This document shows positions 56,247-64,000 of a DNA stretch of 64,000 nt, one piece after another; position 1 is the stretch's first letter; every line of letters starts with the position of its first letter. Where the stretch lies: positions 2,976,001 through 3,040,000 of the forward strand of contig NZ_CP054932.1 in NCBI RefSeq assembly GCF_013364275.1, in the 5' to 3' direction. The position numbers and the translations under genes are program-made. The DNA comes from Actinomadura sp. NAK00032. Its GTDB lineage: Bacteria > Actinomycetota > Actinomycetes > Streptosporangiales > Streptosporangiaceae. The notes beneath the pieces were generated by a model that made no database searches, was not told where the DNA came from, and saw only the letters and a list, made by a program, of their open reading frames with translations.

Positions 56247-58217
56247 TCAGGGGGTGATGACGCAGGGTCCGCCTCCGCACACGTCCACCACCGTGCCGGT
56301 CTTCAGGAACTCCGCCTTCTGGCGCCGCGCGTCGGCGTTGTTGCGCGGGTCGGAGTGCGGGTCGCGGCCCTCGGTGGGCGGGGTGTTCGTCAGCGGCGGC
56401 ACCGGAGATCCGCTGTCCCAGACGACCATCGCGGAGCCGTCGTAGGACGAGCCGAAGGCCGGGATGCCCCAGTACGGCACCTTGTCGGGGCTGCGGCCCG
56501 GCCGGACGGTCGGCGCGTGTACGCGGGCGCCGATCGTGCGGGCCTCGACCTCGGCGGCCACGGGCGCCACCTGGTGGTCGCCGAACGCCACGTGCATCAG
56601 CACCCGGTGCTCCGGCGTGCCGGGCAGCGGGTCACCGGTCATGTGCTGGGCGTAGCCGTTGGCCTCGCCGCGGTCCCACAGCATCTGGATCAGCGCCAGG
56701 CCGATCTGCTGGTCGAGCTTGTCCGGGTAGAACAGGTCGAGGACCTGCGCGTACTGCGGGAAGTCGGCGCTGCGGTTCAGCAGCGTGCTGTAGTTCATCG
56801 CGGGGACGCCGAGGACGGCGCGGCGGATGTCGGGGGACACGGCGGTGAGCGCGCCGCCCATGATGCCGCCCTGGCTGTTGCCGTCGTAGGTCAGCGCGGC
56901 CCCAGGGGCGATCACCGGCTCGCCCGCGCCGTTCTGGAACGCCTTGTGGCCGGCGAATCCGCGGGTCATGGCGCGGCCGAGGAAGGTGAAGTTCAGCAGG
57001 CTCTGCTGGAGGCGGTCGGCGACCGTCCGGAAGCGGGTGAGGTCGGCGAGGGCGGTGACGACGTTGGGGACGTCCTCGTCCGCCATGCCGATCCACTTGG
57101 TGGCGCAGAACACGAACCCGTGCTCGGCCGCCATCGCCTTGACGTTGCCCGCGTCGACCTCGCCCTCGCTGCCGAGGAGCCCGTGCCCGTAGAGGGCGGG
57201 CCGGGCCGGGTCGGTGAGCGCCGACTTCGGGATCTCACACTGGAACGGGACGGCCTGGGAGTTGCCGGGCAGCTGCGAGGGCTGCCCGTCCCGCCCCCGG
57301 TGCAGGGACGCGCCGGGCAGGCCGCCGTACTGGTCGAGGTAGCTCGGCGCCCAGACGACCCCCTTCACCTCGCGGGCGATCTTGTCGTCGACGCCGTCGG
57401 TCACCTGCGTCACGAGGAACGAGGGGGACCGGTCGCCGAGCTTGCGGAGCGCCTCGTCGCGAATGTGCAGTACCGGGCCGGCGAGGCTCTGCCGGCTCGC
57501 GACGGTGAAGTCCCAGGCGAGGTAGAGGCCGTCGCGGCTCACACCGTTCGCCTGGAGCGCGGCGAGGGTCTTGTTCGCGGCCCGCTGCCGCGCGGCGAGC
57601 GGGTCGCCGGACGGCAGGCCCGGCCCCAGGATCTTGGCGAACGCCGCATTCGGCCCGATCGGGTTCCCGGACGCGTCGCGCAGGTTCCGCAGCGCGACGG
57701 CGTAATGGTGGCCTTCGCGGAAGTTCTTCGCCGGACGGACGATCAGCGCCTTGCGGTCGCCGGGCGCGTTCGCGTCCAGTTCCGCCCAGTACGGCCAGCG
57801 CTCGCCGGTCGCGGTGTCCACGATGACGATCGGGGCGTCCGCGCGCAGCGACGCGCCGATGTCGGTGATCGGCGCGGCCCCGGTGCGGGCCGGGTCGAGG
57901 CCGGGCACCCGGGCGAGCAGCGGGGAGCCGGGGGAGAAGCCGTCCGCGCGGTTCCACTCGGCGGGCGCCACGGGCAGCCCCAGCGCGTTCTTGATGGTCG
58001 TCCGCAGGTGGACGCGGCGGCCCGTGGCGGTGCCGCCGTCCGGCACCGTGTACCAGTCGCTCGGGAACGGCAGCAGGCAGGCGGCGGGGTCGATCGGGTC
58101 GCAGCCGTCGCCCGTCCCGGCCGCCGCGGGCGGCGCCGGCGGGACGGTCAGCAGGGCGAGGGCCGCGGCGACCGCCGCGAGGGCCGCCAGGGTGCGCTGG
58201 GGGAGACGCACGTCCAC
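56247..58217 (-). CDS. Large secreted alpha/beta-hydrolase-like protein
   Basis: ATG 58217 (a GTG further upstream is less likely) gives 656 residues with a Sec signal peptide (MDVRLPQRTLAALAAVAAAL, cleavage near AAA 33). A glycine-rich nucleophile elbow, LTYDGNSQGGIMGGALTA, carries the candidate catalytic Ser. The N-terminal 280 residues have an Ig-like or beta-rich character (GDGCDPIDPAACLLPFPSDWYTVPD). Six cysteines are visible, including VVDVCGGGPC at the end. It resembles a family of secreted actinobacterial and myxobacterial hydrolases of unknown substrate, perhaps esterases or lipases. Confidence 0.75.
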   Translation of the reverse strand: MDVRLPQRTLAALAAVAAALALLTVPPAPPAAAGTGDGCDPIDPAACLLPFPSDWYTVPDGGTATGRRVHLRTTIKNALGLPVAPAEWNRADGFSPGSPLLARVPGLDPARTGAAPITDIGASLRADAPIVIVDTATGERWPYWAELDANAPGDRKALIVRPAKNFREGHHYAVALRNLRDASGNPIGPNAAFAKILGPGLPSGDPLAARQRAANKTLAALQANGVSRDGLYLAWDFTVASRQSLAGPVLHIRDEALRKLGDRSPSFLVTQVTDGVDDKIAREVKGVVWAPSYLDQYGGLPGASLHRGRDGQPSQLPGNSQAVPFQCEIPKSALTDPARPALYGHGLLGSEGEVDAGNVKAMAAEHGFVFCATKWIGMADEDVPNVVTALADLTRFRTVADRLQQSLLNFTFLGRAMTRGFAGHKAFQNGAGEPVIAPGAALTYDGNSQGGIMGGALTAVSPDIRRAVLGVPAMNYSTLLNRSADFPQYAQVLDLFYPDKLDQQIGLALIQMLWDRGEANGYAQHMTGDPLPGTPEHRVLMHVAFGDHQVAPVAAEVEARTIGARVHAPTVRPGRSPDKVPYWGIPAFGSSYDGSAMVVWDSGSPVPPLTNTPPTEGRDPHSDPRNNADARRQKAEFLKTGTVVDVCGGGPCVITP

Positions 58218-58253
58218 CTCCGGATGATCGCGGCGTGTAGCGGGATCTTGGTC

Positions 58254-59534
58254 TCACCGGACGCCGAGGTCAAGGGGCGTCCGAAGGTGGCCATCCCGTT
58301 CGGCGGCCCGTTTGGCGGCCGAGGTCGGCCCGTAGGAGCGCAGCACGACGGGCGTCCCGAGCGCGTCCTCGACCGTCGCGACGGGGTCGCCGAGCGGCGC
58401 GTAGACGGGGCGGGCCCGCAGGAGGCGGCGGGTGAGGGCGGCCTGGCGGTCCAGGTCGGGCGGCCCGGCCTCCAGCCGCCCGACCCGCGCGCCGTCGATC
58501 TCGTAGGCGACGGCGGCACGCAGGTCGGGACGCGCCCCCGCGACGTCCAGATGCGTGACCGCCAGGCCGTCCGCGCCGCCCGCCGCGTCCAGCGCGTACC
58601 GGAGCGCGACGGTGTCGAGGTGGCCGACGCGGAACGCGCCCTGCCACGGGCCCGTGCCGTTGTGCCGGTCGGGGAGGGCGGCGGTCAGCGCCGGGTCCTC
58701 GGTGACGAACGGCCCCGGCCCGTGCCGGGTCGCGTACGCGCGCAGCACCCCGAGCCGCGCGGCGGACGCGCCGGCCTCGTCCAGCAGCGTCTCGGCGTTG
58801 GCGAACGTCGTCGTCGACCAGGTCGTGTACGGGTGGAAGCCGTGCCACTCGTCCAGCAGGACGCCCTGCGCCCCTTCGAACACGGCCGTGCCGCCGCGCA
58901 GCAGGCCGCGCAGGTGATCGCCGCCGACGATCGCGACCCGCTCCCCGAACGCGGCGAAGGCGTCGGCGCAGGCGTCCACGTCCGGGACGTCCGGGCCGCC
59001 GGGGAACGCGTCGCGGTACCAGTCGCGGACGGCGGCGAGCCGGCGCCGCAGCCGCGCGGGCGCCAGGCAGTCGCCCGCGCGGGGCGCGTCGGCGTGCGCG
59101 AGCGCGTAGGACGCCGTCTCGCCGATGCCCATGCCGCAGGACCCGTGCCGGGCCGCGCCGCGCGCGGTCTCCCGCGCCCGGTTGGCGGCCCGGTGGTACG
59201 GCGTCGTCAGCGGCGCGTCCCGGTCGACGGTGAGCCGGTCGAGCGCGTCGCCGACGCCGAGGGACCGCAGGTGGGCGGCCTCGGCGGCGAGGGCGAGCGG
59301 GTCGGTCAGCATGAACCGCGACAGGTGCGTGCGCACGCCCGGCGTGAACGTCCCCGAGCCGAACTGGGCGAACGTGTGGTGCCGCCCGTCGCCCGCGACG
59401 ACGTTGTGCGCCGCCTGCGCGCCGCCGTTGAACCGGACGACCACGTCCACGGGGCGGGTCGCGCAGAGGTGGTCGACGACCGTGCCCTTGCCCGCGTCCC
59501 CGAAGCCGAGGTCGACGACGATCACATGGTCCAT
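58254..59534 (-). CDS. Divergent PurA-like (adenylosuccinate synthetase family) enzyme
   Basis: ATG 59534 (MDHVIVVDLGFGDAGKG) gives 426 residues; GTG 59549 is possible. The GTPase loop is FGDAGKG in place of the usual WGDEGKGK, with Asp13 kept and Glu and the second Lys changed. His43 in AQAAHNVV corresponds to the catalytic His of GHNAGHT, but the surrounding loop is altered. Later blocks GMGIGET, FEGAQGVLLD and GTGPWQGAFRVGHLD follow the family. Canonical PurA joins IMP and aspartate using GTP. This version may act on another nucleotide or amino acid, like phage PurZ. It ends an operon with a vWA protein, a pseudokinase and a NUDIX regulator. Confidence 0.82.
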   Translation of the reverse strand: MDHVIVVDLGFGDAGKGTVVDHLCATRPVDVVVRFNGGAQAAHNVVAGDGRHHTFAQFGSGTFTPGVRTHLSRFMLTDPLALAAEAAHLRSLGVGDALDRLTVDRDAPLTTPYHRAANRARETARGAARHGSCGMGIGETASYALAHADAPRAGDCLAPARLRRRLAAVRDWYRDAFPGGPDVPDVDACADAFAAFGERVAIVGGDHLRGLLRGGTAVFEGAQGVLLDEWHGFHPYTTWSTTTFANAETLLDEAGASAARLGVLRAYATRHGPGPFVTEDPALTAALPDRHNGTGPWQGAFRVGHLDTVALRYALDAAGGADGLAVTHLDVAGARPDLRAAVAYEIDGARVGRLEAGPPDLDRQAALTRRLLRARPVYAPLGDPVATVEDALGTPVVLRSYGPTSAAKRAAERDGHLRTPLDLGVR

Positions 59535-59553
59535 GGGCACCTGGTCCACGAGG

Positions 59554-60525
59554 TCAGAGCCGGGTCGTCGCCGACGGCCCCGCGGCGTCCAGCCCGGGCG
59601 GCGCGGCCGACACCGCGACCGGCGCGCGGGACGCCTCCAGCGGGGCGAGGGCCCGCGACACCGACGCGCCGGCGTCCGACCCGGCCTCCGCGAGGTGCTC
59701 CAGGCCCTCGTCGAGGCCGATGGCCTCTTCGGCGAGCCCGATGGTCAGCGCGATCGTCTCGCACACCGCGTCGAGGTCGTCCAGGTAGAGGACGTTCTGG
59801 CCGAGGAGCCCCCGCCAGAAGTCCGCCAGCTCCCGGCTGCCGGAGTGGTAGGCCCCCTCGGGGATGATGAAGTACACGTCGTACCTGCGCCGCAGCTCCC
59901 GGACGATCGCGGCGACCGGGACGTCCTCGTCCGGCTCCCCGCCGATGACCTTGGCGATCTCGCGCCGCTTCGCCTTCGGGTAGGCCAGCTCGTCGCCGAT
60001 CATGAACAGGTAGCCGCGCTTCCCGCGCTTGTCGAAGCAGTCGATCGCGGTGTGCCGGGCCATGAAGTACATCGCCAGCTCGTACGATTCGCGCATCTGG
60101 CCGCCGCCCCCGCCTTCGAGCAGGATCTTGCCGAGGTCGTCGTCCATCCGGTTGTCGGCCTCGAACTGGCCGATCTGCAGCGGCGCCCGGTCGCAGGTGG
60201 CGTCGCCGACCGCGCCGAACAGGATGTGCGGGTGCTCGACGTAGCCCTTGCGCAGCAGCAGCCCGAGCAGGTCGGGGAGCTTGGTCTGCAGCGTCCGGGG
60301 CACCGTCCCCATCGACCCGGTCACGTCGAACAGCACGCCGATCGCGAGCGACTCGGGGTGGTCGGCGGAGTCCCGGCTCTCCCGGACGGCCACGCCGGCC
60401 GGGTCGAGGTCGGGGTGGACGGCGGTGGCGCCGCCGTCGGAGTAGGCGAACGCGCTCGCGCCGGTGGACGCGCGGTAGCTCGCGCGGGCGGCGTAGACGT
60501 CGGTGGACCAGTGTCCGCTTCCCAT
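59554..60525 (-). CDS. vWA-domain protein (TerY-like)
   Basis: ATG 60525 with AAGGAG six bases upstream gives 323 residues. The MIDAS site is present in ESLAIGVLFDVTGSMGTVPR (DVTGS, 67-71), with a further acidic block FMIGDELAYPKAK. The extra region GQFEADNRMDDDLGKILLEGGGGGQMRESYELAMYF fits metal-binding vWA domains of TerY type. The C-terminus (GLEHLAEAGSDAGASVSRAL and on) is disordered. It lies between the pseudokinase and the PurA-like gene, 11 bases after the former. vWA proteins often scaffold kinase/phosphatase modules in stress systems. Confidence 0.82.
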   Translation of the reverse strand: MGSGHWSTDVYAARASYRASTGASAFAYSDGGATAVHPDLDPAGVAVRESRDSADHPESLAIGVLFDVTGSMGTVPRTLQTKLPDLLGLLLRKGYVEHPHILFGAVGDATCDRAPLQIGQFEADNRMDDDLGKILLEGGGGGQMRESYELAMYFMARHTAIDCFDKRGKRGYLFMIGDELAYPKAKRREIAKVIGGEPDEDVPVAAIVRELRRRYDVYFIIPEGAYHSGSRELADFWRGLLGQNVLYLDDLDAVCETIALTIGLAEEAIGLDEGLEHLAEAGSDAGASVSRALAPLEASRAPVAVSAAPPGLDAAGPSATTRL

Positions 60526-60536
60526 GGCGGTCTCCT

Positions 60537-61562
60537 TCAGCGAGGGGTGGGCAGGTGGAACGGGCGGAAGCGCCGCGGGCCGTAGAGCCGCTCCAGCAGC
60601 TCGTCCAGCTCGGCCAGCAGCCGCCAGGCGTCGGACGGGCGCCGGTTCTGCGCGGGCAGCGTGCAGCCGCGCGCGAACGAGCGCATCGCCGGGGGCGCCT
60701 TGCCGCCCATCAGGCGGGTCATGCACCGGGTGGCCATGAAGATGTCGGTGGCGGGGCTCGCCGGGCGCCGTCCCGGCACCTCCGGCGGGTACCAGTCGGC
60801 GTACCGGCCGACCATCGCGGGGACGCGGCCCGAGCCGTCGACGTGCGCGTAGCAGCCGGGCACCGCGTGGCACCAGCCGACCAGGACCAGGCCGTGCTCC
60901 TGCGGGTGGATCAGCACGTGCTCGGGCAGCACCGCGCCGTGCAGCACGCCCGCGCGGTGCGCGAACCCGAGCCCGACGAGCAGCCGCCGCCACATCCATG
61001 CGGCGTCGCGCGGGTCGACGCCGCCGGGGAGCGCCGCCCCGACCTCGGCCAGAGTGCGGAACCCGTCCAGCGCGGCGATCACGTTGACCTGCCGCTGGGT
61101 GCCGGTGGCCGCGTCCCGGTGCCGGAACGACTCGACCAGGCGCGGGACGTACGGCAGGAACTTTCCGTCGCCGTCCTCGGGGAGCCGGCGGAGCGCCACC
61201 GCCTCCCGCTCGATCAGGTCGCCGTCGCGCGGGTCGCGGGGCATCTTCAGCAGCACCTCGCGGCCGGTCCCGGTGCGGGCGGGGTACAGCTCCGCGAGGT
61301 CGCCGCCGATCGGGTCGCCGTGCAGCCGGTACGCGTGGCGGCGGGTGCTGATCAGGGTCGTGCCGGTGCGGCGGTGGGCGCGCCAGAGGTCGTTCAGCCG
61401 GATGAACGCCTCGCGGGTGCGGCCGCCGGTCGCGTCCGGGTGGACGAGCCGCGCCAGCGCCCGGTAGCGCCGCGCCGCCTCCGCCTCGTCCGCGCCGAAC
61501 AGGTCGGCCGGGACGCGCGCCCGGTCCAGCCGCGCCAGCGCGTCGTCCAGGGTCCCGGTCAT
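60537..61562 (-). CDS. J-domain protein fused to a pseudokinase
   Basis: ATG 61562 overlaps the NUDIX gene stop (ATGA); 341 residues. The N-terminal 65 residues form a J-domain with HPD (41-43) in RALARLVHPDATGG. The rest is a protein-kinase fold with Lys106 (EVLLKMPRD) and Glu120 (IEREAVAL) retained. Its catalytic loop, however, reads HGAVLPEHVLI in place of HRDxKxxN, and the DFG site reads LVLVGWCHAV. It should therefore not transfer phosphate by the normal mechanism. A chaperone-recruiting scaffold or a nucleotide sensor are possible roles. Confidence 0.82.
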   Translation of the reverse strand: MTGTLDDALARLDRARVPADLFGADEAEAARRYRALARLVHPDATGGRTREAFIRLNDLWRAHRRTGTTLISTRRHAYRLHGDPIGGDLAELYPARTGTGREVLLKMPRDPRDGDLIEREAVALRRLPEDGDGKFLPYVPRLVESFRHRDAATGTQRQVNVIAALDGFRTLAEVGAALPGGVDPRDAAWMWRRLLVGLGFAHRAGVLHGAVLPEHVLIHPQEHGLVLVGWCHAVPGCYAHVDGSGRVPAMVGRYADWYPPEVPGRRPASPATDIFMATRCMTRLMGGKAPPAMRSFARGCTLPAQNRRPSDAWRLLAELDELLERLYGPRRFRPFHLPTPR

Positions 61563-62395
61563 CTGATCTCCTCCTCCCTGCTGGGCCGCAGCAGGGCGGG
61601 GTGCAGGAGGCGGGCGTCGCCCGCCCGGTAGAGCCGGGGGCGGGGCCCGCCGCGCCGGCCGCCCCGGTCGGACGTCGCGCCGGTGCTCTCCACGAAGCCG
61701 GGCACCGACAGGACCTTCCGGTGGAAGTTGCCGGCGTGCAGCTCCTCGCCCCACACCGCCTCGTAGACCGCGCGCAGCTCCGGGACCGTGAACTCGCCGC
61801 CGCAGAACGCCGTCGCGAGCGGGGTGTACTCCAGCTTCCCGCGCGCCCGCTCCAGGCCGTCGGCGAGGATCCGCGCGTGGTCGAACGCCAGCCTGCGGGT
61901 GGTGCCGGGGCGCTGGTCGCCGGACTCGGTCAGGCCCAGCGCGTCCACCGGGACCCACGCCGCGTCGGCCGCGTCGCCGCCGGCCTCGGGGTCGGGCAGC
62001 TCCGGCGCGAACGCCAGGTAGGCGACGGAGATGATGCGCATCCGCGGGTCGCGGCCGGGGGAGCCGTAGGTGCCGAGCTGCTCCAGGTGCACGCGGCCGA
62101 GCGCGCCGCCCTTGGCGCTGAGCCCGGTCTCCTCGGCCAGCTCGCGCACGGCCGCGTCGGACAGGTCCTCGGCGTCGGCGCCCTGCAGCGGCCCGCCCGC
62201 CTGGACGAACCCGCCCGGCAGCGCCCACATGCCCGCGTACGGGGGGTGCCCGCGCCGGACCAGCAGGACGTGCAGGGCGCCGTCCCGGATGGTCAGCGCG
62301 ACCACGTCCACCGTCACGGCGACCGGGTCGTAGTCGCGCGGGTCGTAGTCGGCGAGGAAGGCGTCCTCACCGCGGCTCGGTTCCGGGGCGGTCAT
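61559..62395 (-). CDS. NrtR-like NUDIX-HTH protein, first gene of the operon
   Basis: GTG or ATG at 62395 gives 278 residues. A NUDIX domain fills about 20-160, with GMWALPGGFVQAGGPLQGAD and the helix VRELAEETGL (83-92); several residues between the glycines and REL are inserted relative to the canonical box. A winged HTH follows (FTVPELRAVYEAVWGEELHAGNFHRKVLSVPGFVE), the NrtR arrangement. NrtR proteins bind ADP-ribose and repress NAD-related genes. It likely controls this operon through the direct repeats just upstream. Confidence 0.87.
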   Translation of the reverse strand: MTAPEPSRGEDAFLADYDPRDYDPVAVTVDVVALTIRDGALHVLLVRRGHPPYAGMWALPGGFVQAGGPLQGADAEDLSDAAVRELAEETGLSAKGGALGRVHLEQLGTYGSPGRDPRMRIISVAYLAFAPELPDPEAGGDAADAAWVPVDALGLTESGDQRPGTTRRLAFDHARILADGLERARGKLEYTPLATAFCGGEFTVPELRAVYEAVWGEELHAGNFHRKVLSVPGFVESTGATSDRGGRRGGPRPRLYRAGDARLLHPALLRPSREEEIR

Positions 62396-62412
62396 CCGCG
62401 GGCCTCTCGTCG

Positions 62413-62444
62413 GTCTCCGAGTGAGTAAGTCTCAGAGTGAGTTC
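62413..62444. promoter_or_regulatory. Tandem 16-bp repeats upstream of the NUDIX operon
   Basis: GTCTCCGAGTGAGTAA (62413-62428) and GTCTCAGAGTGAGTTC (62429-62444) are adjacent direct repeats 18 to 49 bases before the operon start. They are a probable operator of the NrtR-like protein. Confidence 0.6.
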
Positions 62445-62512
62445 ATCTCGTACTGAGAAGAACATAACCCGGACGCGTCCCGTTGTCCAGCGCGGGCGCC
62501 GCCCATGCGAAA

Positions 62513-62546
62513 CGGGCGCCGTCCCCCGCGAGGGGGGCGGCGCCCG
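62513..62546. terminator. Hairpin terminator after the permease gene
   Basis: CGGGCGCCGTCCCCC (62513-62527) pairs with GGGGGGCGGCGCCCG (62532-62546), one G-T pair, loop of four. It is 32 bases beyond the permease stop and 80 or more bases from the NUDIX promoter, so it ends the leftward permease transcript. Confidence 0.78.
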
Positions 62547-62577
62547 CTGCGTTCGGCGGAACTTCACAAAGAAGAAG

Positions 62578-64000
62578 TCAGCGGCGGTGCCGGCCGCCCG
62601 GTGGCTCCCCGTCCTGCTCCCTGTACTCGTCCTGCTCCCCGTGGTCGGCGGGGCGGTACGGTCCGGGCCGGTACGGTCCGGGCCGGTAGGGGCCGGACGC
62701 GTACGGGTCGGGGTCGGTGCCGAACGGATCGCCGGGCTGCCCGGGACCGTACGGCCCCGCGGGGTGCGGACCGGACGGCCGCGCGAGGTCGTCCCGGTCG
62801 TACCGCTCGGGCGGGCGCCCCCCGGCCGGGTGCGGGTCCCGGGAGAACTGGCCGCCCGGCTGCCGCGCGGTCGAGTACCGGCCGGTCGGGTAGGGGCTCT
62901 CCGGCGCCCCGGGCCGCCGGGCGCCGGGCTCGTACGGGGCCCCGTAGGGCCCGCTCTCGTACGGGACGGGCTCGGCCAGGCCGGCCGGGACCACGCCCGG
63001 CGGCAGCGCCCCGGGCGGCGGCGCGGCGCCCAGCGTGGCGGCGGCCGAGCGGTCCGGCGGCGCGTCCAGCAGCAGCTTCATCTGGCTCTTGCGGCGCCCG
63101 TAGAGCAGGTACAGCACGAGGCCGACCGCCATCCAGACCGCGAAGTACGCCCAGGTCTCGACCTTGAGGTTCAGCATCAGCCAGCCGACCGCGAGGATCG
63201 TCACGATCACCACCAGCGGCGCCGCCGGCATCCGGAACGGCCGGTGCAGGTCGGGCTGGGAGTGGCGCAGCGCGAGGACCGCGGCGGCGACGAACAGGAA
63301 GGCGAACAGCGTGCCGATCACGACGAGCTGCTCCAGCGTCAGCACGTCGATGGTCTGCGACATGACCACCGCCGCGCCGCCGGCGAGCAGCGTGGCGCGG
63401 GAGGGCACCTTGTAGCGGCTCATCGCGGCGAGCGGGCGCGGCAGCAGCCCGTCCCGGGCCATCGAGAACACCACCCGGGTCAGGCTGATCGTCACCACCA
63501 GGATGACGGTGGTCAGCGCGAGCACCGCGCCGACATCGACGATCTTGCCCATCGCGCCCGCGCCGGCCCCGTCGAACGCGGCGGCGAGCAGCAGCTTGTC
63601 CGGGTCGAGCTTGGCGAAGCCGTCCATCCCGACCATGCCGACCAGGGCGATCGCCACCGCCGCGTACAGCACGATCGCGGTGACCAGGGCGGTGAGGATG
63701 CCGCGCGGCACCTTGCGGGGCGCGTCGTCGGTCTCCTCCGAGGCGGTCGCGATGAGGTCGAAGCCGATGTAGGCGAACGCGATGGCGGGCGCCGCCGCGA
63801 ACAGCCCCCAGACGCCGAACACGTGCGGGGTGCCGCCGCCGAACGCGCCGAGCACCGCGTCCAGCACCGTCTGGTCGCCCTCCGGGGCGGGCCTCGCGGG
63901 CGGGACGAACGGGGTGAGGTTGCCGGCGTCGAAGAACTTCAGGCAGGTGGCGATGACGAGCCCGATCACGATGACCTTGGCCAGCACCATGTACCACAGC
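62578..64000 (-). CDS. APC-family amino-acid permease, N-terminus outside the window
   Basis: The frame is open to the window edge, so about the first five or six helices are missing. Visible are IAFAYIGFDLIATASEETDDAPRKVPRGIL, the APC signature for amino-acid recognition, and LTRVVFSMARDGLLPRPLAAM with five or six more helices, ending KSQMKLLLDAPPDRS. This fits the cationic or branched amino-acid transporter group. The C-terminal 120 residues are a disordered Pro/Gly/Tyr/Asp-rich tail with YRPGPYRPGPYRP repeats, unusual for permeases and perhaps involved in localisation. Confidence 0.9.
   Translation of the reverse strand, partial: LWYMVLAKVIVIGLVIATCLKFFDAGNLTPFVPPARPAPEGDQTVLDAVLGAFGGGTPHVFGVWGLFAAAPAIAFAYIGFDLIATASEETDDAPRKVPRGILTALVTAIVLYAAVAIALVGMVGMDGFAKLDPDKLLLAAAFDGAGAGAMGKIVDVGAVLALTTVILVVTISLTRVVFSMARDGLLPRPLAAMSRYKVPSRATLLAGGAAVVMSQTIDVLTLEQLVVIGTLFAFLFVAAAVLALRHSQPDLHRPFRMPAAPLVVIVTILAVGWLMLNLKVETWAYFAVWMAVGLVLYLLYGRRKSQMKLLLDAPPDRSAAATLGAAPPPGALPPGVVPAGLAEPVPYESGPYGAPYEPGARRPGAPESPYPTGRYSTARQPGGQFSRDPHPAGGRPPERYDRDDLARPSGPHPAGPYGPGQPGDPFGTDPDPYASGPYRPGPYRPGPYRPADHGEQDEYREQDGEPPGGRHRR

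Noticed and set aside
56355..59867. Plus-strand open frame of 1170 codons opposite the secreted hydrolase and PurA-like genes
   Set aside because: Composition is Arg/Gly/Val/Ala-rich without domains, and the minus-strand genes there carry catalytic motifs and signals. It is an antisense shadow caused by high GC.

Overview
The window is about 73% GC chromosomal DNA of a filamentous-type actinobacterium. The DUF397/HTH pairs, WhiB and SARP-type regulators, an LprG lipoprotein with an MFS partner, Mrp antiporter genes and secreted I36 inhibitor-like proteins point to the order Streptosporangiales, possibly an Actinomadura-like host; the genus is inference. Genes are packed with many ATGA/GTGA overlaps, so most clusters are translationally coupled operons.

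Layout. 1-5.3 kb: a coupled operon (TRSP phosphoribosyltransferase, StiP/PELOTA protein, HAD phosphatase) resembling the nucleoside-metabolite biosynthetic module of tellurium-resistance stress systems, followed by a GH63/MGH1-like glycosidase and two small genes. 5.4-22.9 kb: tRNA-Asn(GTT) carrying a 17.4-kb integrated actinomycete integrative and conjugative element (AICE) flanked by 21-bp direct repeats. It encodes Int and Xis, a probable iteron origin, an AAA+ helicase and prim-pol, a 5-methylcytosine methyltransferase, small zinc proteins, an FtsK-like DNA translocase with a candidate clt locus, a Spd-type membrane protein, a long chain of very small coupled genes, WhiB and a GntR/KorSA-type repressor with a four-site operator. 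Its right end holds lower-GC cargo: a Rossmann methyltransferase-like protein and an HTH-DnaB-like ATPase.

23-37.5 kb: a WD40 protein kinase, a SARP regulator, three secreted small proteins, a six-gene Mrp Na+/H+ antiporter operon (MrpA-B fused), a NarL-type two-component system, and an HTH/DUF397 pair whose DUF397 motif is triplicated. 37.5-42.4 kb: siderophore-iron uptake, with a ferri-reductase-like SIP and binding protein divergent from two permeases and an ATPase across an iron box. 42.5-49.3 kb: an MFS/MarR efflux unit with a palindromic operator, then a five-gene Liv amino-acid transporter. 49.5-58.2 kb: assorted enzymes, tRNA-Met(CAT), the LprG-MFS pair, a BKACE enzyme and a large secreted hydrolase.

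58.2-62.4 kb: a four-gene operon of an NrtR-like NUDIX regulator, a J-domain pseudokinase, a vWA protein and a divergent PurA-like enzyme. This is the strongest candidate for an uncharacterised system outside the mobile element. The window ends inside an APC amino-acid permease.
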